A stretch of DNA of 64,000 bases from a marine actinobacterium MedAcidi-G2B (GTDB lineage: Bacteria > Actinomycetota > Acidimicrobiia > Acidimicrobiales > MedAcidi-G1): positions 62,001 to 126,000 of the forward strand of contig JUEO01000001.1 in NCBI GenBank assembly GCA_000817115.1. Reading direction: 5' to 3'. This document shows positions 1 to 8,474 of the stretch, in pieces. The position numbers were made by a program, and so were the translations under genes. The notes beneath the pieces are model-generated. The model worked only from the letters and a program-made list of their open reading frames with translations, was not told the DNA's origin and did not search any database. How positions within the stretch are numbered: the stretch's first letter is position 1; every line of letters begins with the position of its first letter.

Positions 1-1
1 T

Positions 2-274
2 TGGTACTTTCTTGGGCTCCAAGAACTTTTGACAATGTTCCACCCGATGGTTGCAGGGGTAACAATTCCAGGTATGGGACTTATTCTTTTAGTGATGGCC
101 CCCTATATGGATAAAAACCCTTCAAGAAAGCCAGAAGACCGTAAGTTCGCTATCTCGCTCTGGACAGTACATTTAATGTTTTGGGCAGTGCTAGTGATGA
201 TTGGGTCATTTTTCCGTGGCCCTGGTTTCAACTTCGTGTTCCCTTGGGACGCCGGACTTTTCTTCGAATTATGA
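2..274 (+). CDS. Cytochrome b (bc complex), C-terminal fragment, 5' end outside window
   Basis: Only the last 90 codons are in the window; the frame is open from base 2. The visible part begins WYFLGLQELL, a pattern typical of the C-terminal (subunit IV-like) half of cytochrome b. It contains two hydrophobic membrane segments, roughly VAGVTIPGMGLILLVMAP and LMFWAVLVMIGSFF. Cytochrome b carries the quinol-oxidising site and transmembrane electron transfer in the bc complex. The Rieske gene follows 46 bp downstream, which supports the assignment. Whether this is a full-length QcrB or a split C-terminal subunit cannot be decided from the fragment. Confidence 0.8.
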   Translation, partial: WYFLGLQELLTMFHPMVAGVTIPGMGLILLVMAPYMDKNPSRKPEDRKFAISLWTVHLMFWAVLVMIGSFFRGPGFNFVFPWDAGLFFEL

Positions 275-320
275 GAACTGAACACATGCTTAATATTGAC
301 TCAAGGACAAGGAGCTAACC

Positions 321-1187
321 ATGGTTATTGCTATTGCCATAATTATTCTTGTTCTTCTCTCAACAGTGCTTCTTGTAGGTGCCTCAAAACGTCGAGACCG
401 TATCGCAACAGGACTATCAAAAGAAGCTAAGCAACGAGATAAATCCAATCCAGTTTTAACAGATATCCCCACTCAACCAAGTGGGCGTGAAGTAGAAGCA
501 GCGGCAGTTGCTGCACGTAACGAAGTGCCAGCACCTGTAGTTGAATCAACTCCAGAAGAAACATTCGCTCCTCCTGATCCGCAAACTCTCGGAGTAACAC
601 GGCGGCAATTCTTTAACCGAAGTCTTGTTGGAATGATGGGGTTTGGCTTGTCGGGATTTGGCGCCGCTTGTATCGCCTTTTTATGGCCACAAGGAGTAAG
701 TGGATTCGGATCAAAAATAAAAGTTGGGAATATGGTTGAAATCTTGGCTGAAATTGATGCGAACAATGGGTTTCTCTATAAACCAGAAGGTCGCATGTGG
801 GTAACTGCTTACCCCAATAATGCAGTTGAGAAGGCACGTAATGCTTATTCTCCCGCAGAATTAAGTGGTATGACTGCTGGAGTCGATCAAGGATTTGAAG
901 CAGGAGTTGTTGCTCTCTACCAGAAATGCCCACATCTAGGTTGTAGAGTACCAAATTGCGTTTCTTCCCAATGGTTTGAATGTCCATGCCATGGGTCTCA
1001 GTACAACCAAGTTGGAGAAAAACGTGGCGGCCCAGCACCCCGAGGTATGGACCGGTTCGGAGTTTCAGTTGACAACGGAGTTTTAACTGTAAACACAGGA
1101 ATGATTGTTCAAGGTCCGCCAATCGGTATAAATACAACTGGTCAAGAAGCTGAAGGACCCAACTGCATAGGTCAGGCCGACCACTAG
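321..1187 (+). CDS. qcrA: Rieske iron-sulfur subunit of the cytochrome bc complex
   Basis: The product is 288 aa and passes electrons from quinol to cytochrome c through a [2Fe-2S] Rieske centre. Box I is CPHLGC (Cys203, His205, Cys208) and box II is CPCHGS (Cys221, Cys223, His224). By family knowledge Cys203, His205, Cys221 and His224 bind the cluster, and Cys208-Cys223 form the disulfide. The protein starts with a hydrophobic segment (about 1-21). It has a second membrane segment after a twin-arginine motif, RRQFFNRS at 94-101, as expected for Tat-dependent membrane insertion. AAGGAG at 309-314 sits just before the ATG. It lies between cytochrome b and a di-heme cytochrome c. Confidence 0.95.
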   Translation: MVIAIAIIILVLLSTVLLVGASKRRDRIATGLSKEAKQRDKSNPVLTDIPTQPSGREVEAAAVAARNEVPAPVVESTPEETFAPPDPQTLGVTRRQFFNRSLVGMMGFGLSGFGAACIAFLWPQGVSGFGSKIKVGNMVEILAEIDANNGFLYKPEGRMWVTAYPNNAVEKARNAYSPAELSGMTAGVDQGFEAGVVALYQKCPHLGCRVPNCVSSQWFECPCHGSQYNQVGEKRGGPAPRGMDRFGVSVDNGVLTVNTGMIVQGPPIGINTTGQEAEGPNCIGQADH

Positions 1188-1215
1188 TCGCTGTTAAGGA
1201 GAAGTTAGAAACCAA

Positions 1216-2427
1216 ATGTCCCAAATGATCCTCGCTGCAAGCACCCAGAGAACAATAGGTGTAGTTATTGCATCTGTCGTCGCGGTCGGATTCTTGGTAT
1301 ATCTGCTTTTTAGTTTCCGTATTGGTAAAAAAGAAATCGGTTCAGAAATTGAAATTGCTGCAAATCGTAAGGAACATGCAGACGATGATGAACTCGAAAC
1401 ACGCAAACTCGATTCTCATCTTGGTTGGTCTCTCGTAACATTGGCAGCAATATCTATCATTCTTCCTTTGTATTGGCTAATGGAACCTGCCCGTCAAGAA
1501 AATGCTGAATATGGTTGGGTGAAGCGTTTTGAAAAACGAGGAGCTGCAGAATACGAAGAAGCATGCGCGGGTTGTCATGGACCTGGTGGTGTAGGAGGCT
1601 TAACCTCATACACACTTACAGATAGCAATGGAGGATTTGTCGCTCAAGTTGACTGGAAAGCGCCCGCACTTACCACAGTGCTTTCAAGATTTGATGAGTC
1701 TGAAGTAACACACATACTGAACTATGGACGCGGAGGAAGTCCAATGCCTGCTTGGGGACTTCCAGGAGGTGGCCCGCTTACCGAACAACAAATTCACCAA
1801 TTAGTGGTCTACTTACGTTCAATACAATTAGATCAGGAAGACATAATAACGCAAGTCAATTCTGGGTTAGCAGTAGGAGCACGAGTTATGGTTGCGGCTT
1901 CAAATCCTGAACTTTCTTCAGAAGAAATTGACACAGCTGTAGAAATTTGGTTGGAAGAAGCATCTCAACCAGAAAGTGAAAACTATTTGGACTATGGAGA
2001 ATTATTGTTCAATAATTCAGCAGCTCAAGGCGCAAATAGTTGTGCCCGATGCCATACCCCAGGGTTCTCTTATGGAGCCGTGGATGCTGGAAACACTGAA
2101 GAATTGCTAACAATGTGGCCAAAACTAGAAGAGAGTGGAGTCTTAACGGGATGGCAACCTGGTAAAGGCGCAGTTGGGCCAAGCCTTGATGGTGTAACGG
2201 CACATTTCCCGACCGCAAATGACCAAGAAAGTTTCATCCATAGTGGTTCTGAAATGGGTATAAGTTACGGTAACGCTCGTATCGGAACTGGCGGCATGCC
2301 AGGGTTTGCCGGCAGGACCGATGATGACTTAACTGACAGAGAAACTGGGGCCTCAATTACATATAGTCAGATCTATACCCCTGAACAGATCGCCGCTATT
2401 GTTGCGTATGAGAGGAGTCTTGGATGA
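1216..2427 (+). CDS. Membrane-anchored di-heme cytochrome c of the bc complex
   Basis: The product is 403 aa. It has two N-terminal hydrophobic segments (about 8-30 and 72-94) and two covalent heme sites, CAGCH at 117-121 and CARCH at 276-280. Each domain has a downstream candidate axial Met (GGSPMPAWG and GGMPGFAG). This suits the electron acceptor of the Rieske protein in a bc complex, delivering to an oxidase or supercomplex. It fills the role of QcrC in actinobacteria but lies after the Rieske gene, whereas the usual order is qcrC-qcrA-qcrB. Its stop overlaps the next start in an ATGA at 2424-2427, indicating one transcript. The exact family is uncertain, so no gene symbol is given. Confidence 0.85.
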   Translation: MSQMILAASTQRTIGVVIASVVAVGFLVYLLFSFRIGKKEIGSEIEIAANRKEHADDDELETRKLDSHLGWSLVTLAAISIILPLYWLMEPARQENAEYGWVKRFEKRGAAEYEEACAGCHGPGGVGGLTSYTLTDSNGGFVAQVDWKAPALTTVLSRFDESEVTHILNYGRGGSPMPAWGLPGGGPLTEQQIHQLVVYLRSIQLDQEDIITQVNSGLAVGARVMVAASNPELSSEEIDTAVEIWLEEASQPESENYLDYGELLFNNSAAQGANSCARCHTPGFSYGAVDAGNTEELLTMWPKLEESGVLTGWQPGKGAVGPSLDGVTAHFPTANDQESFIHSGSEMGISYGNARIGTGGMPGFAGRTDDDLTDRETGASITYSQIYTPEQIAAIVAYERSLG

Positions 2428-3434
2428 GCGAACTTATTTCATTGGCTGGAATCGCTTGGGACCCTCAAATTCGAGGCATTTTGACAGTCGCGACTGGTTC
2501 AGTCGTACTTCTTGGTTCAGTTTGGCTTATTATCTCCACTAACTCAGGAACAAGGGTGGGGACACTGATTGCAACTGCAGGGTTTTTTGGATGGATGGTA
2601 ATTCTCGCTGCCACTTGGTGGATTTATGGAACAGGATGGAAAGGCGAAAATCCATCGTGGCAAGTAATTGATATTAATGTAGGCGACCTCGGGCAAAGCG
2701 GTCTTCCAGAGGCACGATTGCTACCAAACTCAGATGATTTGCAATCTGGTTATGAACTCGTTTTGGCTTCCAGCGACTCGCGTGCTCAAGCTGAATACAA
2801 CACTCTCCCAAGTGCAGAAGAAAACCCTGACTTATCTGAAACCGAATTGGCTGAATTGCAAGCATCAGTTCAGCTAAAGAACGAAATCGTCACTAGATCA
2901 GAGTTAGCGGCAGTTGCTCCTGAAGTAACTGATGGTGCAGGTTTTGATGATATAGGTGGCTGGGAACTTCTTCCCACAACACTTGCAGGAGATGCTCAAG
3001 CCCAAGCGGTGGCCGATGTTCTAGAGCATCCTTCTTTGAATTTTTCATCAAGCGCAGACTTTAAACTGCTTGATGCTTATACCCGAGGAGGAAAAGACTC
3101 GCTGAAAGATAATCCAAACCGTCTTGACAGAATCGTTCAATGGATCACAAGTTCAGCACAATTTACTCATCCAACGCGCTACAGCATAGTTCAGCTACAA
3201 GAAGTAATTCCTCAAAACGTAGCCCCGGGAGAAACGCCTCCTAGACCTGTGGCTGACGAAAGCAAACCAGTTATTTCGGTGATCATGATCCGTGATCTTG
3301 GGGCCGTAAGACTTCGACCAGCTCTGGTGACTATTGGATCTTTATTCATCTTTTTAGCACTCTGTTATTGGCTTCACGTTCGGGATAAAGAAGTCATGAC
3401 CCGACGTGAGGAGTTTGAAAAAACGGGGAAGTGA
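2424..3434 (+). CDS. Unrecognised membrane protein at the end of the bc-complex operon
   Basis: The product is 336 aa and I do not recognise its family. Two membrane helices lie near the N-terminus (about 18-37 and 46-68). A long polar, Ala/Glu-rich extracytoplasmic or cytoplasmic segment of about 200 residues follows, without cysteines or an obvious cofactor motif. One helix lies near the C-terminus (about 295-315), ahead of a charged tail. Translational coupling to the cytochrome c gene (4-bp overlap) and position ahead of nuoA suggest an accessory subunit or assembly factor of the bc complex. That role is inferred from context only. Confidence 0.75.
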   Translation: MSELISLAGIAWDPQIRGILTVATGSVVLLGSVWLIISTNSGTRVGTLIATAGFFGWMVILAATWWIYGTGWKGENPSWQVIDINVGDLGQSGLPEARLLPNSDDLQSGYELVLASSDSRAQAEYNTLPSAEENPDLSETELAELQASVQLKNEIVTRSELAAVAPEVTDGAGFDDIGGWELLPTTLAGDAQAQAVADVLEHPSLNFSSSADFKLLDAYTRGGKDSLKDNPNRLDRIVQWITSSAQFTHPTRYSIVQLQEVIPQNVAPGETPPRPVADESKPVISVIMIRDLGAVRLRPALVTIGSLFIFLALCYWLHVRDKEVMTRREEFEKTGK

Positions 3435-3435
3435 G

Positions 3436-3452
3436 ATGGTGACTCTCACCAT
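3436..3452 (+). promoter_or_regulatory. Hairpin between the bc operon and nuoA
   Basis: A perfect 7-bp inverted repeat, ATGGTGA-CTC-TCACCAT, begins two bases after the stop of the preceding gene. No T-run follows, so a classic intrinsic terminator is unlikely. It may be an RNA-processing or attenuation element, or chance. A GGAG at 3468-3471 provides the nuoA ribosome-binding site. Confidence 0.35.
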
Positions 3453-3478
3453 TATCGACGACGGTTTGGAGAACTGAA

Positions 3479-3982
3479 ATGCTCGGTCAGTATCTTCCAA
3501 TATTAGCCTTAGGGGTGCTTGCGTTTTTATTTGCAGCCTTAAGTTTTGTAGCGACAAAACTTTTAGCTCCACGTAACCCTAATGACAAGAAACTTGCTCC
3601 TTATGAATGCGGTATTGTCCCAACACAGAATAATCCAGAACGTTTTCCAGTTCGTTTCTTTCTCGTAGCAATGATCTTTATTGTCTTTGACATTGAAATC
3701 ATCTTCTTTTATCCATGGGCATTAGCACATAGAGAACTTGGGGTATCGGGTCTTGTCGCAGTCCTCATTTTCTCTGCAGCAGTATTTGAGTCATTTATAT
3801 ATCTCATCGGAAATGGTGCTCTTGAATGGGGTCCAATCCGGAGAAGTCAATACGATTCTGATCAATCAGGTCAAATATCAACAGAACGTACTGCGCAGTC
3901 CACTGTCGTCCTTATACAAGAAACAGGAGTGCGACGCGTTGGCCTAGAAGGGCGACTAGAAAATGAAGAGGTGACTAGCTAA
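3479..3982 (+). CDS. nuoA: NADH-quinone oxidoreductase subunit A (operon 1)
   Basis: The product is 167 aa, a membrane subunit of complex I next to the quinone chamber. It has three helices and the family signatures APYECG and [12 protein letters not shown]. The C-terminus extends about 50 polar residues beyond the third helix, so it is longer than its paralogue at 19191 (121 aa). It is the first gene of the 14-gene operon. A GGAG precedes the start, and the stop overlaps nuoB as TAATG. Confidence 0.95.
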   Translation: MLGQYLPILALGVLAFLFAALSFVATKLLAPRNPNDKKLAPYECGIVPTQNNPERFPVRFFLVAMIFIVFDIEIIFFYPWALAHRELGVSGLVAVLIFSAAVFESFIYLIGNGALEWGPIRRSQYDSDQSGQISTERTAQSTVVLIQETGVRRVGLEGRLENEEVTS

Positions 3983-4593
3983 TGGTAAGAATTCCGCTTC
4001 TCGGTGATACGAACAACATTGCGTCTGATGGATTAGAAGGATTAGAACACAATTTTGTTACCGCTCGTATAGAGGACTTGGTCAAGTGGTCGAGGGCAAG
4101 AAGTTGCTGGCCGGCAACTTTTGGTCTTGCTTGCTGCGCCATTGAAATGATGGCAACAGGAGCAGCACATTATGACCTAGCTAGATATGGAATGGAAGTT
4201 TTTCGTGCTTCACCTCGTCAAGCAGATTTAATGATCGTAGCTGGGCGAGTTTCACAAAAAATGGCGCCAATACTTCGTCAAATCTATGACCAAATGATGG
4301 AACCAAAATGGGTTATTTCAATGGGAGTTTGTGCATCAAGTGGAGGGATGTTCAATAATTACGCCATCGTCCAAGGTGTTGATCAGATAGTGCCCGTTGA
4401 TGTTTACGCCCCAGGATGCCCCCCCGGCCCTGAAACACTGATGCACGCAATTCTTACGTTGCATGACAATATCCAAAGTGGAGAACTCACACGACGGAGA
4501 GAATTAAATCAAGGAGGGGCTGCCATTGATTTAGATCTTTCACCAATGAGTGCTGAAACACCAGTTGGTATTGTTGAGAAAGCAACGTCATGA
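3982..4593 (+). CDS. nuoB: NADH-quinone oxidoreductase subunit B (operon 1)
   Basis: The product is 203 aa and holds the terminal [4Fe-4S] cluster N2, which reduces quinone. The expected ligands are visible: tandem Cys51-Cys52 in LACCAIEMM, Cys117 in MGVCASSGG, and Cys146 in APGCPPGPE. It has a C-terminal tail of about 30 residues rich in acidic and polar residues. It overlaps nuoA by one base and nuoC by four, so translation is coupled. Confidence 0.97.
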   Translation: MVRIPLLGDTNNIASDGLEGLEHNFVTARIEDLVKWSRARSCWPATFGLACCAIEMMATGAAHYDLARYGMEVFRASPRQADLMIVAGRVSQKMAPILRQIYDQMMEPKWVISMGVCASSGGMFNNYAIVQGVDQIVPVDVYAPGCPPGPETLMHAILTLHDNIQSGELTRRRELNQGGAAIDLDLSPMSAETPVGIVEKATS

Positions 4594-5126
4594 CTGAAAG
4601 TGAAGAATCAACTGAAGACGTAGAGGACAAAACCGAAGAATACTCAGGACCTACTTCCTATGGGGTCCCTGTTACTGAGTCACACGATCAAGTAATCCTG
4701 CATCCAACACCTGCACAATTATTAGAAACCATCACTCTGTTAAAAGAAGATGGTTTTTGTATGGCCATTGATGTCACAGCAGTTGACTATTTAACGTATC
4801 CTGGCCGAAAAGATTTACCAGAAGGATTGAATCCGGAACGTTTTGAAGTAGTTATTTCGCTAATTAACCACGAACAAGGAAAACGAGTTCGCCTCCGAGT
4901 GCAAGCCGGAACCGATAACCCAACTGTTCCTTCTCTGTTTGATTTATTTCCAGGAACGGAAGCTATGGAAAGAGAGGTTTGGGATCTATTTGGTGTCACT
5001 TTTGAAGGGCATCCAGATCATTCACGTATTCTTCTTCCCGACAACTGGGAAGGTCATCCACTACGAAAAGACCATGAAGTTGGACGAATTCCTGTTCAAT
5101 TTTCTCCTGAAGTAGGGAGACATTAA
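4590..5126 (+). CDS. nuoC: NADH-quinone oxidoreductase subunit C (operon 1)
   Basis: The product is 178 aa, a hydrophilic connecting-module subunit (30-kDa family). It contains the characteristic [17 protein letters not shown] motif near residue 130 and the LRKDHEV end motif. The N-terminus of about 25 residues is acidic and low-complexity. Start and stop overlap the neighbouring nuo genes (ATGA and TAATG). Confidence 0.95.
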   Translation: MTESEESTEDVEDKTEEYSGPTSYGVPVTESHDQVILHPTPAQLLETITLLKEDGFCMAIDVTAVDYLTYPGRKDLPEGLNPERFEVVISLINHEQGKRVRLRVQAGTDNPTVPSLFDLFPGTEAMEREVWDLFGVTFEGHPDHSRILLPDNWEGHPLRKDHEVGRIPVQFSPEVGRH

Positions 5127-6418
5127 TGGTGAATAGAAAAGAGTTACTTCTTGGAGAGCCTGAGAGAGTTTTCAGGCGAGAAGAAAGCCCAGTTCTTCGA
5201 CTTAATGAAGAAGAAGCAAATGCTGCAATTGATGAAACAGATTCTCTTGACGACGATCATCGCATGATTTTAAATATGGGCCCCTCTCATCCATCTACAC
5301 ATGGTGTATTGCGCCTTATGTTAGAGATGGAAGGAGAAACTATTCTTCGCTCTAAACCAGTAATTGGTTATTTACATACTGGAATGGAGAAAACAGCTGA
5401 AGGTCTTAGTTACCTACAAGGGGCAACCAACGTCACGCGTATGGATTATGCCGCCCCACTTTTCTCAGAACTAGCTTTTTCTTTAACCACTGAAAAACTT
5501 CTTAATATTGATGTTCCACCTAGAGCGACGTGGATACGCATGCTTATGTGCGAACTCAATCGAGTTTCTTCTCACCTACTTTTTCAAGCAACTAACGGTA
5601 TGGATCTAGGCGCAGTCTCCATGATGATCTACGGATGGAGAGAACGTGAAGAGGTTCTTCGTTTTTTCGAAAAAGTTACCGGGCTACGAATGAACCATAA
5701 CTATATTCGGCCAGGTGGTGTGGCAGCAGACCTTCCGGAAGGATGGCGAGAAGATGTAAAGAAACTACTGGAAATAATTCCTCCTCGGCTAGAAGAATAC
5801 GATACTTTACAAACCAATCAACCCATTTTCCGTGAGCGATTGCAAGGTGTAGGTGTCATGAATCCTGCTGAAGCCCTTGCGTTATCTGCAACAGGACCAA
5901 TTCTCCGATCTACAGGCTACGTCTGGGACCTCCGTCGTCATATGCCCTATTTGGCATATGACGAAGTTGATTTCGATGTTGTAGTAGGAACTTATGGAGA
6001 CTGCTTCGATCGCTTTGCAATTCGATTAAATGAAATTCGTGAATCCCTAAAAATAATTGAACAGATTCTCGAACTAATGCCTGAGGGTGATTACCGAATT
6101 CAAAACAAAAAAGTCACCCCACCTCCTCGGGCAAGAATTGATGAATCAATGGAAGCTTTGATACACCACTTCAAAATCTTCACAGAAGGTTTTCATGTTC
6201 CTGAAGGTGAAGCCTACGTAGCAGTAGAAAGTCCTAGAGGAGAACTTGGCTGCTACATCGTCTCTGACGGAGGACCAAACCCGTACCGGATGCATATACG
6301 CGGACCAAGTTTCGTAAACCTTCAAACTCTGCCGCACCTAATGGAAGGTGGACTCATAGCAGATGGGGTAGCGGTAATTTCCTCAGTAGACCCAATCATG
6401 GGAGAGGTAGACCGATAA
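5126..6418 (+). CDS. nuoD: NADH-quinone oxidoreductase subunit D (operon 1)
   Basis: The product is 430 aa, the 49-kDa quinone-site subunit. GPSHPSTHGVLRL places the quinone-site His at residue 59. TRMDY places the quinone-headgroup Tyr at residue 108, equivalent to Thermus Nqo4 Tyr87. GYLHTGMEK has Thr85 where mitochondrial NDUFS2 has the methylated Arg. The protein ends with the usual GEVDR. An N-terminal extension of about 45 acidic residues precedes the conserved core. Compare the paralogue at 20702, which differs at both the Tyr and the Arg/Thr positions. Confidence 0.97.
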   Translation: MVNRKELLLGEPERVFRREESPVLRLNEEEANAAIDETDSLDDDHRMILNMGPSHPSTHGVLRLMLEMEGETILRSKPVIGYLHTGMEKTAEGLSYLQGATNVTRMDYAAPLFSELAFSLTTEKLLNIDVPPRATWIRMLMCELNRVSSHLLFQATNGMDLGAVSMMIYGWREREEVLRFFEKVTGLRMNHNYIRPGGVAADLPEGWREDVKKLLEIIPPRLEEYDTLQTNQPIFRERLQGVGVMNPAEALALSATGPILRSTGYVWDLRRHMPYLAYDEVDFDVVVGTYGDCFDRFAIRLNEIRESLKIIEQILELMPEGDYRIQNKKVTPPPRARIDESMEALIHHFKIFTEGFHVPEGEAYVAVESPRGELGCYIVSDGGPNPYRMHIRGPSFVNLQTLPHLMEGGLIADGVAVISSVDPIMGEVDR

Positions 6419-7068
6419 TGGCTTACTTCACTGAGGAAAATCTTCGTCGAGCTCATGAAATCATCGACAGTTATCCTCGCGCTAAGTCAGCGTTAATTCC
6501 ATTACTTCATCTAGCCCAAGAACAAAACGGTTGGATTACAAATGAAGCAATGACACATATCGCTGAGTTAACCGATGTCACTTCAGCTGAAGTTCTTGGA
6601 ACAGGCAGTTTCTATGAAATGTTTAAATTCCATCCGGTAGGAAAGTACTTAATAAACGTGTGTACAAATATTTCTTGCCAACTATTAGGAGGAGAGGAAT
6701 TACTGCATCATGCAGAAGCAGCTCTAGGAATTACAGATGGCGAAACGACAGAAGACGGTCTTTTCACTCTCGAAGATGTGGAATGCATTGCAGCATGTAC
6801 GGAGGCTCCTTGTTTCACAGTAAATTATCGATATTTTCATCGGGCTGATGAAAATATTTTTGATGAGGTTGTAGCTGAACTTCGCTCTGGTAGAAGCCCA
6901 TTAGATAAGGGCAAACAAGGCGATAGTGGTGATATTCCTTCACATGGGACACTGTCTCGGATACAACAACATATTCCGATAGATAGAAAAGCGGGAATAA
7001 CCCCTCCAGAAGACTCTAAGACGGCTCCTGTTTGGATGGAAAAAAATACAGAAGAGGCTAAGTCATGA
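6418..7068 (+). CDS. nuoE: NADH-quinone oxidoreductase subunit E (operon 1)
   Basis: The product is 216 aa, a thioredoxin-fold [2Fe-2S] (N1a) protein of the NADH dehydrogenase module. Ligands Cys82, Cys87, Cys123 and Cys127 are visible in CTNISC and ECIAAC. About 60 residues follow the ferredoxin domain, ending in a charged tail, which is longer than the usual 160-170 aa. The gene has no counterpart in the second nuo operon. Confidence 0.95.
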   Translation: MAYFTEENLRRAHEIIDSYPRAKSALIPLLHLAQEQNGWITNEAMTHIAELTDVTSAEVLGTGSFYEMFKFHPVGKYLINVCTNISCQLLGGEELLHHAEAALGITDGETTEDGLFTLEDVECIAACTEAPCFTVNYRYFHRADENIFDEVVAELRSGRSPLDKGKQGDSGDIPSHGTLSRIQQHIPIDRKAGITPPEDSKTAPVWMEKNTEEAKS

Positions 7069-8474
7069 ATAACTCAGCTCCTGCTTTCGCAGCCGGTTAC
7101 ATCAACAACGACGGACCTAAGCTCATCACTGAACGGTTTCAATTTGAAGACTCTTTCACTCTTGAAAGATTTCTAAATACAGGCGGATATAACGGGCTCA
7201 GAAAAGCACTGGAGAAAAAACCTTCAGAAGTACACGACGAAGTACGGGAAGCCGTATTGCTTGGTCGCGGCGGAGCTGGATTCCCAGCTGGAGTGAAATG
7301 GGGGTTTTGCCCAGAGGGAGTATGGCCTCGATATCTCGTAGTAAATGGAGACGAAAGTGAGCCTGGCACTTACAAAGATCGTCTCTTAATGGAACGTGAC
7401 CCGCATCAATTAATCGAAGGATGTCTGATTGCTTGCTATGCGTTGGGTCTCTCGCAATGCTTTCTTTATGTAAGAGGAGAAATGGCATTAGCCCAAGAAC
7501 GCATAGCAAACGCATTAAATGAAGCGTATGAAGCCGGTTACGTAGGTCGAAATATTCTTGGTCAAGACTTTTCAGTTGACATCGTCCTCCATTGGGGCGC
7601 TGGGGCCTACATAGTTGGTGAAGAAACAGCGCTTATAGAAAGCCTTGAAGGAAATAGAGGAATGCCACGTCTTAAGCCTCCGTATTTTCCAGCGGCAATA
7701 GGGCTTTATGGGCAACCAACGATCGTAAACAATGTAGAAACTCTTTCGAACATTCCGTGGATTATCGACAATGGTGCTTCCGCATATAAAGAGATGGGAT
7801 CTGAAACGTCTCCCGGAACACGCCTATTCGCTATATCCGGTCATGTAAATAGACCAGGGGTCTATGAAGTCGAACAAGGAGTCACCACATTTCGTGATTT
7901 ATTTTACGGAGAGAATTTTTGCCAAGGAATTCGAAACGGAAAAGAACTAAAAATGTTCATCCCCGGAGGTGGATCCGCTCCTTGGTTCTTTGAAGAACAC
8001 TTAGATTTACCTTTAGAAGCTCGCCCGATCGGAGACGCAGGTTCAATGCTTGGGTCCGGTGCAATAGTGGTAATGGATGAAACCACAGATGCGGTTAAAG
8101 CATGTCTGAGAGTGGTGCGGTTTTTTGCTAGAGAATCTTGTGGAAAATGTTCACCTTGCCGAGAAGGAACCACTTGGGAAGAAAAAATCTTACGTCGGAT
8201 CTATGAGGGAGATGGCCGGCCATCAGATATCGAACTCCTTCTAGACATCGGAGATAACATAAGTCCAGGTCCCTATCCGGTCGCAGCTTTTAGCGAACAA
8301 GATCTTGAAGCTGTTCCATTTCCTCCTCGTCAAACCACAATATGCCCATTAGGTCCATCGTCTGTTGCACCTATTACTTCAGCAATTCGCCGGTTCAGGA
8401 CTGAATTTGAAACTCTCATAACTCAGCGTGACAGTATTCCGGTCTCTGCTGCCCCGATTGAGGTAGAGCAATGA
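7065..8474 (+). CDS. nuoF: NADH-quinone oxidoreductase subunit F (operon 1)
   Basis: The product is 469 aa. It binds NADH and FMN and holds the [4Fe-4S] cluster N3. The glycine-rich nucleotide motif GRGGAGFPAGVKWGF and the FMN/NADH segment NGDESEPGTYKDR are present. Cluster ligands are Cys359, Cys362 and Cys365 (SCGKCSPCREGT) and Cys427 (TTICPLG). This is the electron entry site of complex I 1, and it is absent from operon 2. Confidence 0.97.
   Translation: MNNSAPAFAAGYINNDGPKLITERFQFEDSFTLERFLNTGGYNGLRKALEKKPSEVHDEVREAVLLGRGGAGFPAGVKWGFCPEGVWPRYLVVNGDESEPGTYKDRLLMERDPHQLIEGCLIACYALGLSQCFLYVRGEMALAQERIANALNEAYEAGYVGRNILGQDFSVDIVLHWGAGAYIVGEETALIESLEGNRGMPRLKPPYFPAAIGLYGQPTIVNNVETLSNIPWIIDNGASAYKEMGSETSPGTRLFAISGHVNRPGVYEVEQGVTTFRDLFYGENFCQGIRNGKELKMFIPGGGSAPWFFEEHLDLPLEARPIGDAGSMLGSGAIVVMDETTDAVKACLRVVRFFARESCGKCSPCREGTTWEEKILRRIYEGDGRPSDIELLLDIGDNISPGPYPVAAFSEQDLEAVPFPPRQTTICPLGPSSVAPITSAIRRFRTEFETLITQRDSIPVSAAPIEVEQ

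Noticed and set aside
613-1224. A 203-codon reverse-strand ORF opposite the Rieske gene
   Set aside because: The forward frame codes for an unmistakable Rieske protein. The reverse reading is Leu-rich, low-information shadow coding.
3436-3452. Intrinsic terminator after the bc-complex operon
   Set aside because: The hairpin is perfect but short and has no following T-run; nuoA starts only 27 bp later.
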